Source: Taklimakanibacter albus (lineage in GTDB: Bacteria > Pseudomonadota > Alphaproteobacteria > Rhizobiales > Aestuariivirgaceae). Taken from it: a stretch of 64,000 bases of DNA. The position numbers were made by a program, and so were the translations under genes. This document shows positions 52,045 through 61,230 of this stretch, piece after piece. The notes beneath the pieces are model-generated. The model was not told where the DNA came from. It searched no databases and worked only from the letters and a program-made list of their open reading frames with translations. The stretch lies in NCBI RefSeq assembly GCF_016595235.1, contig NZ_JAENHL010000008.1:1510624-1574623 (forward strand), read 5' to 3'. Positions within the stretch are counted from its first letter, which is position 1. Every line of letters starts with the position of its first letter.

Positions 52045-52115
52045 CCAAGAACAAAAGTGAACGATTCCAGAGAGATAAACTGACCCCAACGTCAGCCTCC
52101 TTCTGTATTGTTTAT

Positions 52116-52130
52116 GTTCTTTTTTTGTTC
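52116..52130 (+). promoter_or_regulatory. SOS box (alphaproteobacterial LexA site)
   Basis: GTTC-TTTTTTT-GTTC matches the alphaproteobacterial LexA consensus GTTC-N7-GTTC exactly and lies 12 bp before the imuA start. It predicts DNA-damage induction of the imuA-imuB-dnaE2 cassette, as shown for this cassette in other alphaproteobacteria. Confidence 0.85.
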
Positions 52131-52142
52131 TAGTCTTTCCTG

Positions 52143-52934
52143 ATGATCCCTATCTCGGCGCCCCCTTCCCCTGCCCGCCGGCGGCCTGCAAAGCCTGCCA
52201 GCCTGGAGGAATTGCGCCGGTTTCTGGCCCCGCCTCTTCCCCGCACAGGCAAGAGCCGGTTCTTCTCCTTCGGGCTTCCGCTCGACAAAAATCTGCCCCG
52301 GCAAGGTCTGTCGCTCGAAAGCCTGCATGAGGTCCATGCCGCCACACCGGAAGACCTGCCGGCGGCCTTCGGTTTTCTCGCAGCCCTCACGGTTTCAGCC
52401 AGTCCCTCAGGCCCCGTCTTCGTCATCAGCTCGGCGCAGAGCCTTGCGGCGACCGGCCAATTATATGGTCATGGCTTGAACGGACTTGGCCTCGATCCCG
52501 GCCGCCTCACGCTGGTCGAGGCGCGCCATGACACGGAAGCCTTCTGGGCGATCGAGGAAACTTTGCGCTCGGGCGCCGTTCCCGTCACGCTCGGGCTCAT
52601 CGCGCAGAATTTCGATCTCAAGACGAGCCAGCGCTTGAGCCTCGCGGCGCGCGAGGCGAAGCGGCCGCTTCTAGTGCTGCGGCCGCCCGGATCGATGGCG
52701 GCCAGTGCCGCCGAAACGCGCTGGCGCGTCGCCGCGGCACCGGCCCGGCGCGATGCGACGGGCGGTCTTCTGGCGACAAGCTGGCGGCTAGCGCTGGAGC
52801 GCTGCCGCAATGGTTCGAGTGGTGAGTGGGTGTTGGAGTGGTTACATGCGTCGCATCGTTTCAGTCTGGCTGCCGCGATGGCCGATCCTGCGCTTTCTGG
52901 CGGCGCAGACACCATCGGGCGATATAGCGCCTGA
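52143..52934 (+). CDS. imuA: ImuA, SOS mutagenesis protein
   Basis: RecA-like accessory protein of the ImuA-ImuB-DnaE2 translesion mutasome, 263 aa. Typical: LEELRRFLAPP near residue 21, LHEVHAATPEDLPAAFGFLA near 62-82, and the C-terminal GEWVLEWLHASHRFSLAAA that appears conserved in the family. SOS box 12 bp upstream. The last 89 bp overlap imuB in another frame; since both sequences look conserved, the overlap is real. Confidence 0.92.
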   Translation: MIPISAPPSPARRRPAKPASLEELRRFLAPPLPRTGKSRFFSFGLPLDKNLPRQGLSLESLHEVHAATPEDLPAAFGFLAALTVSASPSGPVFVISSAQSLAATGQLYGHGLNGLGLDPGRLTLVEARHDTEAFWAIEETLRSGAVPVTLGLIAQNFDLKTSQRLSLAAREAKRPLLVLRPPGSMAASAAETRWRVAAAPARRDATGGLLATSWRLALERCRNGSSGEWVLEWLHASHRFSLAAAMADPALSGGADTIGRYSA

Positions 52935-54393
52935 CCGGCCTTTCGTCCTGACCCTCGATGCGTCGGGCGGCCCGCGCATCGCCGCCACGAATCCGTCCGC
53001 CGAGAAGATCGGTCTCTTCGCCGGCCAGGGCTTGAGCGATGCGCGCGCCAAAGCCGGCGGCCTTTTGCAGGCGCGCCCTCTCGAGGCCGACAAGGATGCC
53101 CGCGCCTTGCGCCACCTGGCCTTGTGGGCCACGCGTTATACGCCGTCCGTCGCGCCTTGGGGGCTAGAGAATGGCAGCGACGGTTTCTTCCTCGACATCA
53201 CCGGAGCTTCACATCTCTTCGGTGGCGAAGAAGCCCTGCTCAAGGACATCGTCAAACGCCTGCGCAAATTCGGTCTCACCGCGCGCTGCGCCATTGCCGG
53301 TACACCAGGTGCCGCCTGGGCGTTGTCGCACCAGGCTTCGGCTTCGCTTTTCATTTTGCCGGATGGACACGAGAAAAACGCGCTGAAACCACTGCCGATC
53401 AAGGCCTTGCGGCTCGGCTCCGAAACCCATGAAGCTCTGCACCGCCTCGGCTTCAAGCGTATCGGCATGCTGATCGACGCGCCGCGCGCGCCCTTTGCGG
53501 CACGCTTCGAGAAGGAATTGCTCACCCGCCTCGACCAGGCACTCGGCGCAAGGCCGGAGGCTCTGCATTATATAACGCCGCCCCCTGTCTATGATGCGCG
53601 GCGCTCCTTTCTCGACCCGATCTTCACCCAGGAGATCGTCGTCGCGGCGGCGCACAAATTGATGGAAAGTCTTATTCCCGCCCTCGAACGGGACGGCGTC
53701 GGCATCCGGTCCTTGCGGCTCGGCCTATATCGCGTCGATGGCGACATGCGGCAGCTCGATCTGGGGCTCGCGGCGCCGACGCGCGATCCCGCCCATGTCA
53801 TGCGTCTCATCACCCTCAAGCTCGACGGTCTGACGCGCGGGCTCGAAGCCGGCTTCGGCTTCGACTGCGTCAGCCTCTCCATCACGTCCGCCGAGATCTT
53901 GCAGAGCGAGCAAGGCGACCTCGCCTCACCTTCTGACAATCAGGAAGACACAAAGGCTCAAACGCGCCTTCTCGATGCGTTGCGCCAGCGTCTCGGCGCC
54001 GACAGCGTGCGGCACATCAAGCCGGTCGAAAGCCATATTCCGGAGCGCGCTGAAATCAAAGCGGACCGCGCGGCAACGAGCTGGGCCCATGACATGGAAC
54101 GCGCCCGCCCCCCTCTGCTTCTGTCTCAGGCGGAGCCGGCGGACGTCACTGCGCTCATCCCCGACGGACCACCGCGACGCTTCCGCTGGCGCGGCAAGCT
54201 GCATGATGTCGCCGCAGCCCTTGGCCCCGAGCGCATCGCTCCCGAATGGTGGCGCAGCAGTGCTTTCGCGTTGACGCGCGATTATTATTGCGTCGAGAAC
54301 ACGGCGGGGCAGCGTTTCTGGCTCTATCGCGACGGTCTCTATGCGCGCGAGAGCACTACGCCGCGCTGGTTCGTCCATGGCTTCTTCGCGTGA
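52846..54393 (+). CDS. imuB: ImuB, Y-family polymerase-like mutasome protein
   Basis: 515-aa catalytically inactive Y-family homologue that links DnaE2 to the beta clamp. The ATG at 52846 opens the conserved start MRRIVSVWLPRWPILRFLA. The LFPGLSLLDA-like region is replaced by FAGQGLSDARAKAG near 65; palm acids expected in active Y polymerases are absent from FFLDITGASHLFGGEEALL, as usual for ImuB. Sits between imuA and dnaE2 with 9 bp to dnaE2. Confidence 0.93.
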   Translation: MRRIVSVWLPRWPILRFLAAQTPSGDIAPDRPFVLTLDASGGPRIAATNPSAEKIGLFAGQGLSDARAKAGGLLQARPLEADKDARALRHLALWATRYTPSVAPWGLENGSDGFFLDITGASHLFGGEEALLKDIVKRLRKFGLTARCAIAGTPGAAWALSHQASASLFILPDGHEKNALKPLPIKALRLGSETHEALHRLGFKRIGMLIDAPRAPFAARFEKELLTRLDQALGARPEALHYITPPPVYDARRSFLDPIFTQEIVVAAAHKLMESLIPALERDGVGIRSLRLGLYRVDGDMRQLDLGLAAPTRDPAHVMRLITLKLDGLTRGLEAGFGFDCVSLSITSAEILQSEQGDLASPSDNQEDTKAQTRLLDALRQRLGADSVRHIKPVESHIPERAEIKADRAATSWAHDMERARPPLLLSQAEPADVTALIPDGPPRRFRWRGKLHDVAAALGPERIAPEWWRSSAFALTRDYYCVENTAGQRFWLYRDGLYARESTTPRWFVHGFFA

Positions 54394-54402
54394 GGTGCCG
54401 TC

Positions 54403-57400
54403 ATGGCCTATGCCGAGCTCGCCGTCACCAGCAATTATTCCTTCCTGCGCGGCGCCTCGCATCCGCATGAAATGGTCGAGCGTGCCGCTGAACTCGGCCT
54501 CGCCGCCATCGGCCTCGCCGACCGCAACAGCTTCGCCGGCGTGGTACGGGCTTATTCCGAGGCCAAGAAACGCAAGATCCAATATCTTCCCGGCGTGCGT
54601 CTCGTCACGGTCGACAGTTTCGAAGTGCTCACCTATCCGACCGACCGCGATGCCTATGGCCGTCTCTGCCGGTTGCTGACGGCGGGAAATCGGCGCGCCA
54701 AGAAAGCCGAATGTCATATCACTCTCGATGAGATCTGCGCCGCGAGCGACGGCCAGATGCTGATCGTGCTGCCACCGGACAAGCTCGATGACGCCCTCCC
54801 GGCACAGCTCGCCAAGCTTGCTGAAGCGGCATCGGGGCGCGTCTTTCTCGGCGCCATTCATCACCATAGAGGCGACGAGAAGCAGCGCTTCGCCCGCCTC
54901 GCCGATTGCGCGACGCGGCACGGCACACCACTCGTCGCTCTCAATGACGTTCACTATCATCGACCGGAACGGCGCCCGCTCTGCGATGTGCTGACCTGCA
55001 TCCGCGAGAAATGCACTATCGCCGAAGCGGGCTTCCGGCTTTACGCCAATGCCGAGCGTCATCTCAAATCGGAAGCGGAGATGCTGCATCTCTTCACCGG
55101 CTATGAGGACGCCGTCCAACGCAGCGCTGAGATTGCCGCGCGATGCCGGTTTTCCCTGGGACATCTCAAATATGAATATCCCGACGAGCCGGTGCCGCCC
55201 GGCAAGACGCCGCAGGAGCATCTCACCGACCTCACCTGGAAAGGCGCGGCCAAGCGTTACAAGGGAAATGTACCCGAAGATGTCGCCCAGAATATCCGTG
55301 AGGAATTACGCATCATCGAGGAGCTCGAATATGCCCGTTATTTCCTCACCGTGCATGATGTCGTCGCCTTCGCCCGCAGCAAATATATTCTCTGTCAGGG
55401 ACGCGGCTCGGCGGCGAACAGCACCGTGTGTTATTGCCTCGGTGTCACCGAGGTCAATCCGCGCTCGACCAAGCTCCTGTTCTCGCGCTTCATCTCACAG
55501 GCGCGCAAGGAGCCGCCCGATATCGATGTCGATTTCGAGCATGAACGGCGCGAGGAAGTCATCCAGCATATATATGACCGCTATACACGCGAGCGCGCCG
55601 CCATCTGCGCCACCGTCATTCATTACCGCTCGCGCCGCGCCATCCGTGAAGTGGGCCAGGCGCTGGGCCTGACGCCGGACGTCACCTCGGCACTCGCCAA
55701 GACGATCTGGGGTTATGGCAGCCATATGCCCGATCAATATGTGCGGGAAGCCGGCTTCGATCCCGACAATGAGAAGATCCGCCAGGCCGTCGGTCTCGCC
55801 AATGAGCTCATCGGCTTTCCGCGCCATCTGTCCCAGCATGTCGGCGGCTTCGTGCTCACCCAGAAGCCGCTGTGCGAAACCGTGCCCATCGGCAATGCCG
55901 CGATGGATGACCGCACCTTCATCGAATGGGACAAGGACGATATCGACGCGCTCGGCCTCATGAAGGTGGATGTGCTGGCGCTCGGCATGCTGAGCTGCCT
56001 GAGAAAAGCGCTCGAAATGCTGCGTATCCGCTATCGCAAGCCTTATTACACGCTGGACGACCTGCCATATGAGGACAAGGCGACCTATGACATGTTGTCG
56101 AAGGCCGATTCCGTCGGTGTGTTCCAGGTCGAAAGCCGGGCGCAGATGTCGATGCTGCCGCGGCTCAAGCCGAAAGAGTTCTACGATCTCGTCATCGAAG
56201 TGGCGATCGTCAGGCCGGGCCCCATCCAGGGCAATATGGTTCATCCCTATCTCAAGCGGCGCGACGGCAGAGAAGACGTCATTTATCCATCACCAGGTTC
56301 AGGCTTCCCTGCAAATGAGTTGAAAGAAGTCCTTAAACGGACACTCGGCGTGCCTCTTTTCCAAGAGCAGGCGATGCAGATCGCCATCACGGCAGCAGGC
56401 TTTTCGCATAACGAGGCTGATGAGTTGCGGCGCTCGATGGCAACTTTCCGCAACAATGGCACGGTCAGCACTTTCCGTGGCAAATTCGTAGCCGGCATGA
56501 CCGCACGCGGCTATGATCCGGACTTTGCCGAACGCTGCTTCAGCCAGATCGAGGGCTTCGGCGAATATGGCTTCCCGGAAAGCCACGCGGCGAGCTTCGC
56601 TTTGCTCGTCTATGCCTCGGCCTATATCAAGTGCCACCATCCGGATGTGTTCTGCGCCGCCATCCTCAACAGCCAGCCCATGGGTTTCTATCAGCCGGCG
56701 CAACTGGTGCGTGATGCGCGCGAGCATGGTGTCGAAGTGCTGCCGGTCGATATCAATGAAAGTGACTGGGACTGCACGCTCGAAGGCACCTCGGACATAC
56801 GATCGGCGGTGCGGCTCGGCTTCCGCCAGGTTTCCGGTCTCAAGCAGGAGGAGATCGAGGAGAAACTCATCGCCAAACGCGGCAACAGCTATTCGGGTCT
56901 CGAGCAAGTGGCGCGGCGCAGCGGCGTCTCGCGCTTCACGCTGGAAAGGCTCGCGGAAGCCGATGCGCTCACTTCCTTAGGGCTCGACCGCCGCAAGGCG
57001 CTCTGGGCCATGCGGCGCCTGAGCCGGCTCGATATCGATCTGGAAAAGGCGCCAGGCTCGGCTCAGGAGAGCAATCTGCCGCTCTTCGCGCCGCATATGG
57101 AAGACGGTCTCTTTCACGAGCCTTCCATCACCTTGCCCGAGATGCAACTCAGCGAGGAGGTGATGGATGATTACGGAACCACCGGCCTGTCGCTCAAGGC
57201 TCATCCCTGCAGCTTCTTCCGCAGCGATCTCACGAAGCTCGGCGCCATCACCAGCGCGGCGCATCGTGACCCGACCCTGAAGCAGAACCGCAAGGTCACC
57301 GTCGCAGGCCTCGTCCTCATGCGGCAGATGCCCAGTACCGCCAAAGGTGTCGTCTTCATCACCCTCGAAGACGAAACCGGCATCGCCAATATCATCGTCT

Positions 57401-57606
57401 GGCCACAGGTGCTGGCGGAGAACCGGCGCGTGGTGATGACGGGTGAGTTCCTCGCCATCAGCGGGCGGCTGCAGCGCGAGGGCCTCGTCATCCATGTCGT
57501 CGCCGAACGTTTCATCGACCTCACCGTGGATCTGCGCACGCTGCGGCAAGGCGATCTGTTCGACACCGTACCACCCGCCCTCATCAAGAGCCGGGATTTC
57601 CATTAG
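54403..57606 (+). CDS. dnaE2: DnaE2, error-prone DNA polymerase III alpha subunit
   Basis: 1067-aa C-family polymerase for SOS mutagenesis, the normal length for DnaE2. N-terminal PHP domain (YAELAVTSNYSFLRGASHPH), polymerase core with the catalytic triad in PDIDVDF (Asp373, Asp375, Asp377), HhH region and C-terminal OB-fold (KVTVAGLVLMRQMPSTAKGV, then GIANIIVWPQV). Lacks the tail of replicative DnaE. Third gene of the SOS operon. Confidence 0.96.
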   Translation: MAYAELAVTSNYSFLRGASHPHEMVERAAELGLAAIGLADRNSFAGVVRAYSEAKKRKIQYLPGVRLVTVDSFEVLTYPTDRDAYGRLCRLLTAGNRRAKKAECHITLDEICAASDGQMLIVLPPDKLDDALPAQLAKLAEAASGRVFLGAIHHHRGDEKQRFARLADCATRHGTPLVALNDVHYHRPERRPLCDVLTCIREKCTIAEAGFRLYANAERHLKSEAEMLHLFTGYEDAVQRSAEIAARCRFSLGHLKYEYPDEPVPPGKTPQEHLTDLTWKGAAKRYKGNVPEDVAQNIREELRIIEELEYARYFLTVHDVVAFARSKYILCQGRGSAANSTVCYCLGVTEVNPRSTKLLFSRFISQARKEPPDIDVDFEHERREEVIQHIYDRYTRERAAICATVIHYRSRRAIREVGQALGLTPDVTSALAKTIWGYGSHMPDQYVREAGFDPDNEKIRQAVGLANELIGFPRHLSQHVGGFVLTQKPLCETVPIGNAAMDDRTFIEWDKDDIDALGLMKVDVLALGMLSCLRKALEMLRIRYRKPYYTLDDLPYEDKATYDMLSKADSVGVFQVESRAQMSMLPRLKPKEFYDLVIEVAIVRPGPIQGNMVHPYLKRRDGREDVIYPSPGSGFPANELKEVLKRTLGVPLFQEQAMQIAITAAGFSHNEADELRRSMATFRNNGTVSTFRGKFVAGMTARGYDPDFAERCFSQIEGFGEYGFPESHAASFALLVYASAYIKCHHPDVFCAAILNSQPMGFYQPAQLVRDAREHGVEVLPVDINESDWDCTLEGTSDIRSAVRLGFRQVSGLKQEEIEEKLIAKRGNSYSGLEQVARRSGVSRFTLERLAEADALTSLGLDRRKALWAMRRLSRLDIDLEKAPGSAQESNLPLFAPHMEDGLFHEPSITLPEMQLSEEVMDDYGTTGLSLKAHPCSFFRSDLTKLGAITSAAHRDPTLKQNRKVTVAGLVLMRQMPSTAKGVVFITLEDETGIANIIVWPQVLAENRRVVMTGEFLAISGRLQREGLVIHVVAERFIDLTVDLRTLRQGDLFDTVPPALIKSRDFH

Positions 57607-57623
57607 TCCTTTGCGGAGACAGC

Positions 57624-58334
57624 ATGCAGCTCCAGCTTTTTCCAGACCCGATCCTGCTCTTGATCCGCCAAGGTCTCACCCCGCTTCATGGCCTCCTCGA
57701 AGGCGAGGAGCGTTACCAGCCGACCGAGCAGTTCGTCATTTCCTTCATCGGCTCACGCACCCGGGATGAGGTTGCGGCTGACGCCTTCGCCCGGCTTTGT
57801 GCCCGATTTCCGCGCTGGGAGATGATGCTGTCGGCCAAACCCGCCGCCATCACCACTCTCCTTGGCGATGTGCAGTATGCCCCCATCAAGGCCGAACATC
57901 TCCTCGCCACTCTGCACAGGCTTCACGGACAACGCGGCACGCTCGATCTCGGCTTCCTGGCGGACTGGCCGGTCGGCATTGCGTGGCGATGGCTGCAGAA
58001 CCTCCCCGGCGTCGGCCCCAAGATCGCTGCCGCGACCCTCAATTTCAGCAGCCTGCGCAAGCCGATCTTCGTCGTCGACACGCATATTCTCAGGCTCGCC
58101 AAGCGCCTGGGACTTCTTCCCGCCAAAGCCGGTTTCGCTCACGCCCATCGCCTGCTCAACGGCCTCATTCCCAATGACTGGACCGAACGCGACCACTATC
58201 AGCTCCACTGGCTGATGAAATCGCATGGGCAGAAAGTCTGCCGCCACCGTGTACCGCTATGCAGTGACTGCCCGCTGCGGAATGTCTGCCGTCACTTCAC
58301 TGCCAATGGAGAACAAGCAATGGATAAAGGTTGA
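57624..58334 (+). CDS. Endonuclease III-like DNA glycosylase (HhH-GPD, iron-sulfur)
   Basis: 236-aa base-excision enzyme. Hairpin LPGVGPKIAAATL with catalytic Lys133, then VDTHI with catalytic Asp152, and the [4Fe-4S] ligands Cys206-x6-Cys213-x2-Cys216-x5-Cys222 are all present, so it should be an active bifunctional glycosylase. It starts 17 bp after dnaE2 with GGAG upstream and so is probably in the SOS operon. It is diverged from canonical Nth (about 210 aa) with a longer N-terminus (MQLQLFPDPILLLIRQ); a substrate preference different from Nth is possible. Confidence 0.88.
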   Translation: MQLQLFPDPILLLIRQGLTPLHGLLEGEERYQPTEQFVISFIGSRTRDEVAADAFARLCARFPRWEMMLSAKPAAITTLLGDVQYAPIKAEHLLATLHRLHGQRGTLDLGFLADWPVGIAWRWLQNLPGVGPKIAAATLNFSSLRKPIFVVDTHILRLAKRLGLLPAKAGFAHAHRLLNGLIPNDWTERDHYQLHWLMKSHGQKVCRHRVPLCSDCPLRNVCRHFTANGEQAMDKG

Positions 58335-58361
58335 ATTTCAACAAGAGCTGTAAAACGTTAC

Positions 58362-58388
58362 TTGACATTTGTAAATTGATGATTTACA
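58362..58388 (+). promoter_or_regulatory. Promoter and operator of the HigBA locus
   Basis: TTGACA (-35) at 58362-58367 is followed by the inverted repeat TGTAAAT-TGATG-ATTTACA at 58370-58388, 2 bp before the toxin start. The -10 element is weak (TACATC at 58385-58390). The layout fits repression of the operon by the HigA antitoxin. Confidence 0.5.
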
Positions 58389-58390
58389 TC

Positions 58391-58670
58391 ATGATCAGAA
58401 GCTGGAAGCACAAAGGACTTCGAGAACTTGATGCGACGGGGAACACCCGTCACATTCAACCGAGCTTTCATTCCCGCATAATCCGAAGGCTTGATACTCT
58501 GACAATGGCGGCAAAGCCGGAGGACATGAATATTCCAAGTTTCAATTTCCACGCTTTTGAAGGGCTTCGATCCCAGGCGCTACACGGTTCATGTCAACGG
58601 ACCATGGTGCATTACCTTCGAGTTCGAAGAGGGCGATGCATATAATGTGGATTTTGAACAATATCACTGA
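58391..58670 (+). pseudogene. higB: HigB-like toxin, frameshifted
   Basis: RelE-superfamily mRNA interferase broken by a single-base shift. From the ATG at 58391 the frame reads MIRSWKHKGLRELDATGNT to about 58564 (58 codons). The remaining family pattern, YTVHVNGPWCITFEFEEGDA and DFEQYH, continues in the next frame from 58566 to the TGA at 58668-58670 (34 codons). Joined, they give 92 residues, the usual HigB length. Either a true pseudogene, a sequencing error near GAAGGGCTTC, or programmed frameshifting. Confidence 0.75.
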
Positions 58671-58691
58671 ATGCCGACAATGGAGCGTCAG

Positions 58692-58988
58692 ATGAGCACC
58701 CGCAAGCCCACGCATCCGGGCGCCATTCTCAGAGAAGATGTTATTCCAGAACTCGGCATCAGCATTTCTGCTGCTGCCGAAGCATTGCGCATTTCACGCC
58801 AGATGCTGCACAAAATACTCAACGAGACCGCCCCAATCACCCCGGAAATGGCGGTACGGCTTGGAAAATTCTGCGGCAATGGGCCGGAAATCTGGCTGCG
58901 CATGCAGCAAGCCCGCGATCTCTGGGAAGCGCAGCAGAAGCTGGCTGACGAAATAAAGAAAATCCCGACAGCGAAAGCTGCCGCCTGA
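58692..58988 (+). CDS. higA: HigA-like antitoxin
   Basis: 98-aa Cro/C1-type helix-turn-helix protein of the HigA/VapI family: STRKPTHPGAILREDVIPEL at the start, ISAAAEALRISRQMLHKIL as the HTH, then ETAPITPEMAVRLGKFCG and EIWLRMQQARDLW. An ATG at 58671, directly after the toxin stop, could add seven residues. Intact, so it may persist as a repressor without a toxin partner. Ends 7 bp from the convergent histidine-kinase stop. Confidence 0.9.
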   Translation: MSTRKPTHPGAILREDVIPELGISISAAAEALRISRQMLHKILNETAPITPEMAVRLGKFCGNGPEIWLRMQQARDLWEAQQKLADEIKKIPTAKAAA

Positions 58989-58995
58989 CCCCTCG

Positions 58996-61230
58996 CTACT
59001 CCGCGATCACCTTGTGGATGAGGGCGAAGAACTCGGCCGTCTTGATCGGCTTGCGCAAATAGGCGATGCCGCTGTCGCGGATTTCGGCCTGCACCTTGGC
59101 CGTATGGTCCGCCGTGACTACGATGGCCGGGATCTGGTGGCCGACCGCATGGCGCAAGGCCGCGATCGCGTCGCTGCCGGTTCCCTGATCGAGATGATAA
59201 TCCGCGATGATGAGATCCGGCGTCTTGTCGAGGCTCTGCAGGGTCTCCAGCGCCTCGCCCGCCGATACCGCCGGAATGGCGCGCATGCCACGCTCCTGCA
59301 GCAGCTCCATCATGCCTTCGAGGATGACGAGATCATTCTCGATGACGATGGCGGTGAAGCTCGCCAGATCCACCGGCAGCCGTTCCATCGCCGTCGGTGG
59401 CCTGGCCTCGCGCTGCGGCGCCGGACAGGCCGGAAACTCGATCGCAAAGCAGGAGCCTCTGCCGAGCTCGGAGACGACTTCGATGCGGTGGTCCAGAAGC
59501 CTGGCGACGCGTCGTACGATGGCGAGACCGAGTCCCGCCCCCTTGGGCGCGTCGGGCAGATCCCGGCCGAGACGGCGGAACTCCTCGAAGATGAAATCGC
59601 GCTTGTCCTCCGGAATACCGAGGCCGGTGTCCCAGACCTGGAGCGAGATCATGGCGCCGCGCCGCCGCGCCCCGATCAGCACACCGCCCGTCGCCGTATA
59701 GCGAATGGCATTGGAGATCAGATTCTGCACGATCTGGCGCAAAAGCCTGGCATCGCTCAGGCCGAACAACCCCGTCGGCACGCAGCGCAGCTTGAGCTGC
59801 TTCTGGTCGGCCAAGGGCTGGAATTCGGCGGTCAGCGTGGTCAGGATCTCGGCCACCGAGAGCGGCACGATATTGGCTTCGACGCTGCCACTGTCGAAAC
59901 GGGAAATGTCGAGCAGCGTGCCCAGCACCTCTTCGACGGAGCCGAACGCCATGTCCACCTTGCCGGCGAAATGAAGCTGGCGCGTATCGAGACCGGTTCC
60001 GCTCAGGAGCGACAGAAAGATCCGCGCCGCATTGAGCGGCTGCAGCACGTCATGGCTCGCCGCCGCGAGAAAACGCGTCTTGCTCTTGGTGAGATCTTGA
60101 GCCTTATCCCGCGCGTTGATCAATTCGACTTCGATGGCGCGCCGCTCCAGCACCTCGCGAGTCAAGGCGGCAGTACGCTCCTCGACCCGCTCCTCCAGCG
60201 TCTCCTTCGCCTCACGCAATGCGTCGCTGGCGTGCCGTGCGGCGGTGACATCCGCGAAGCTCACCACGATGCCGCCGTCGGGCATGACATTGCCGCTGAC
60301 GCTGAGGATCGTGCCGTCGCTCTTGGTCAGCTCGATGGGATCGAGATCGGCGGATGGAGTGCGCATCCAACCGGCAACCCTGCCCGCGCCCACGGGATCG
60401 AAGGCAAAGACCGACTTGCCGAGCCAGTCCCACAGACGATCGAAGCCGGCCAAAGGCACGACCAGGCGCACCGGCAAGCTCAAAAGATCCACGAAACGAT
60501 GATTCCACGCTTTGAGGCGCAAATCGCGCGAGAACATGCAGATGCCCTGCGGCAGATGATCGAGGGTCGCCTGCAGGAGCTGCGCCTGCTCGTCGAGCTC
60601 ACGCTCGCGCCGTAAGCGTTCGCCGCGCACGATATCGGTGATGTCGGTCTGGAAGACGACGGTGGCGCCCGTCTCCGTCTTCTTGTTGGAGACCTGGATC
60701 CAGCGGTCGCCGGACAGCTGCTGGATGAAGGCGGCATGCGGCTTGCGGAAGAGCTCGGTGCGGGCCGCCCGCCACGCCTCGGCATTGCGCTGCTGATCAA
60801 GGACGAGATACCGGCTCTGCGAAAAATAGTCGGCGATCCGTGCAAAGGGCGTGCCGGGCACCAGCCTGGCGGCGATATCGGGCAAGAGTGCCCGGAACGG
60901 CGCATTACACATCACCAGATCTTCGGCGTCATCGAACAGCGCAAAGCCCTCGCTCACCGCCTCGATCGCCGATGTCAGATTCTGCTTGGCGGTCTCGGCC
61001 TCGTCACGCGCGTCTTCGAGCCGCGCATAGGCATCCGACAGATCCTCCAAAGTGCGCTTGAGATCGCTGGTCCGGGCGCTGACCTGGCCTTCGAGCACGA
61101 TCGCCGTCTGAAACAATGAGAAGCCGTTGCCGGAAAAATCGGTCGAGCGCTCGACGCGGCTCATCAAGGCGCGGTTGATCTTCTCGAGCTTGCGCAGGCG
61201 GTCTTCCAATCCTTCCGGCTCTCGCGTCAT
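58996..61230 (-). CDS. Hybrid sensor histidine kinase, NahK/ErcS'-like
   Basis: Soluble 744-aa kinase with no membrane helix. N-terminal coiled region (about 1-85), PAS-like domain (about 88-205), second PAS-like domain (about 215-340), coiled linker, DHp domain with His393 in AASHDVLQPLNAARIF, ATPase domain with DTGLGIPEDK and GAGLGLAIVRR, and a C-terminal receiver with Asp677 in IIADYHLDQG and KPI near the end. The DVLQPLNAARIF helix is typical of the NahK/ErcS' group. Start overlaps the FIST gene stop (ATGA). Confidence 0.92.
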   Translation of the reverse strand: MTREPEGLEDRLRKLEKINRALMSRVERSTDFSGNGFSLFQTAIVLEGQVSARTSDLKRTLEDLSDAYARLEDARDEAETAKQNLTSAIEAVSEGFALFDDAEDLVMCNAPFRALLPDIAARLVPGTPFARIADYFSQSRYLVLDQQRNAEAWRAARTELFRKPHAAFIQQLSGDRWIQVSNKKTETGATVVFQTDITDIVRGERLRRERELDEQAQLLQATLDHLPQGICMFSRDLRLKAWNHRFVDLLSLPVRLVVPLAGFDRLWDWLGKSVFAFDPVGAGRVAGWMRTPSADLDPIELTKSDGTILSVSGNVMPDGGIVVSFADVTAARHASDALREAKETLEERVEERTAALTREVLERRAIEVELINARDKAQDLTKSKTRFLAAASHDVLQPLNAARIFLSLLSGTGLDTRQLHFAGKVDMAFGSVEEVLGTLLDISRFDSGSVEANIVPLSVAEILTTLTAEFQPLADQKQLKLRCVPTGLFGLSDARLLRQIVQNLISNAIRYTATGGVLIGARRRGAMISLQVWDTGLGIPEDKRDFIFEEFRRLGRDLPDAPKGAGLGLAIVRRVARLLDHRIEVVSELGRGSCFAIEFPACPAPQREARPPTAMERLPVDLASFTAIVIENDLVILEGMMELLQERGMRAIPAVSAGEALETLQSLDKTPDLIIADYHLDQGTGSDAIAALRHAVGHQIPAIVVTADHTAKVQAEIRDSGIAYLRKPIKTAEFFALIHKVIAE

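Noticed and set aside
52049-52062. Second possible SOS box, GAAC-N6-GAAC
   Set aside because: The spacer is six rather than seven bases and it lies just after the RpiR gene; the exact N7 site at 52116-52130 explains the cassette.
53926-55221. Open frame of 431 codons on the minus strand
   Set aside because: Antisense to imuB and dnaE2, both of which carry conserved motifs on the plus strand.
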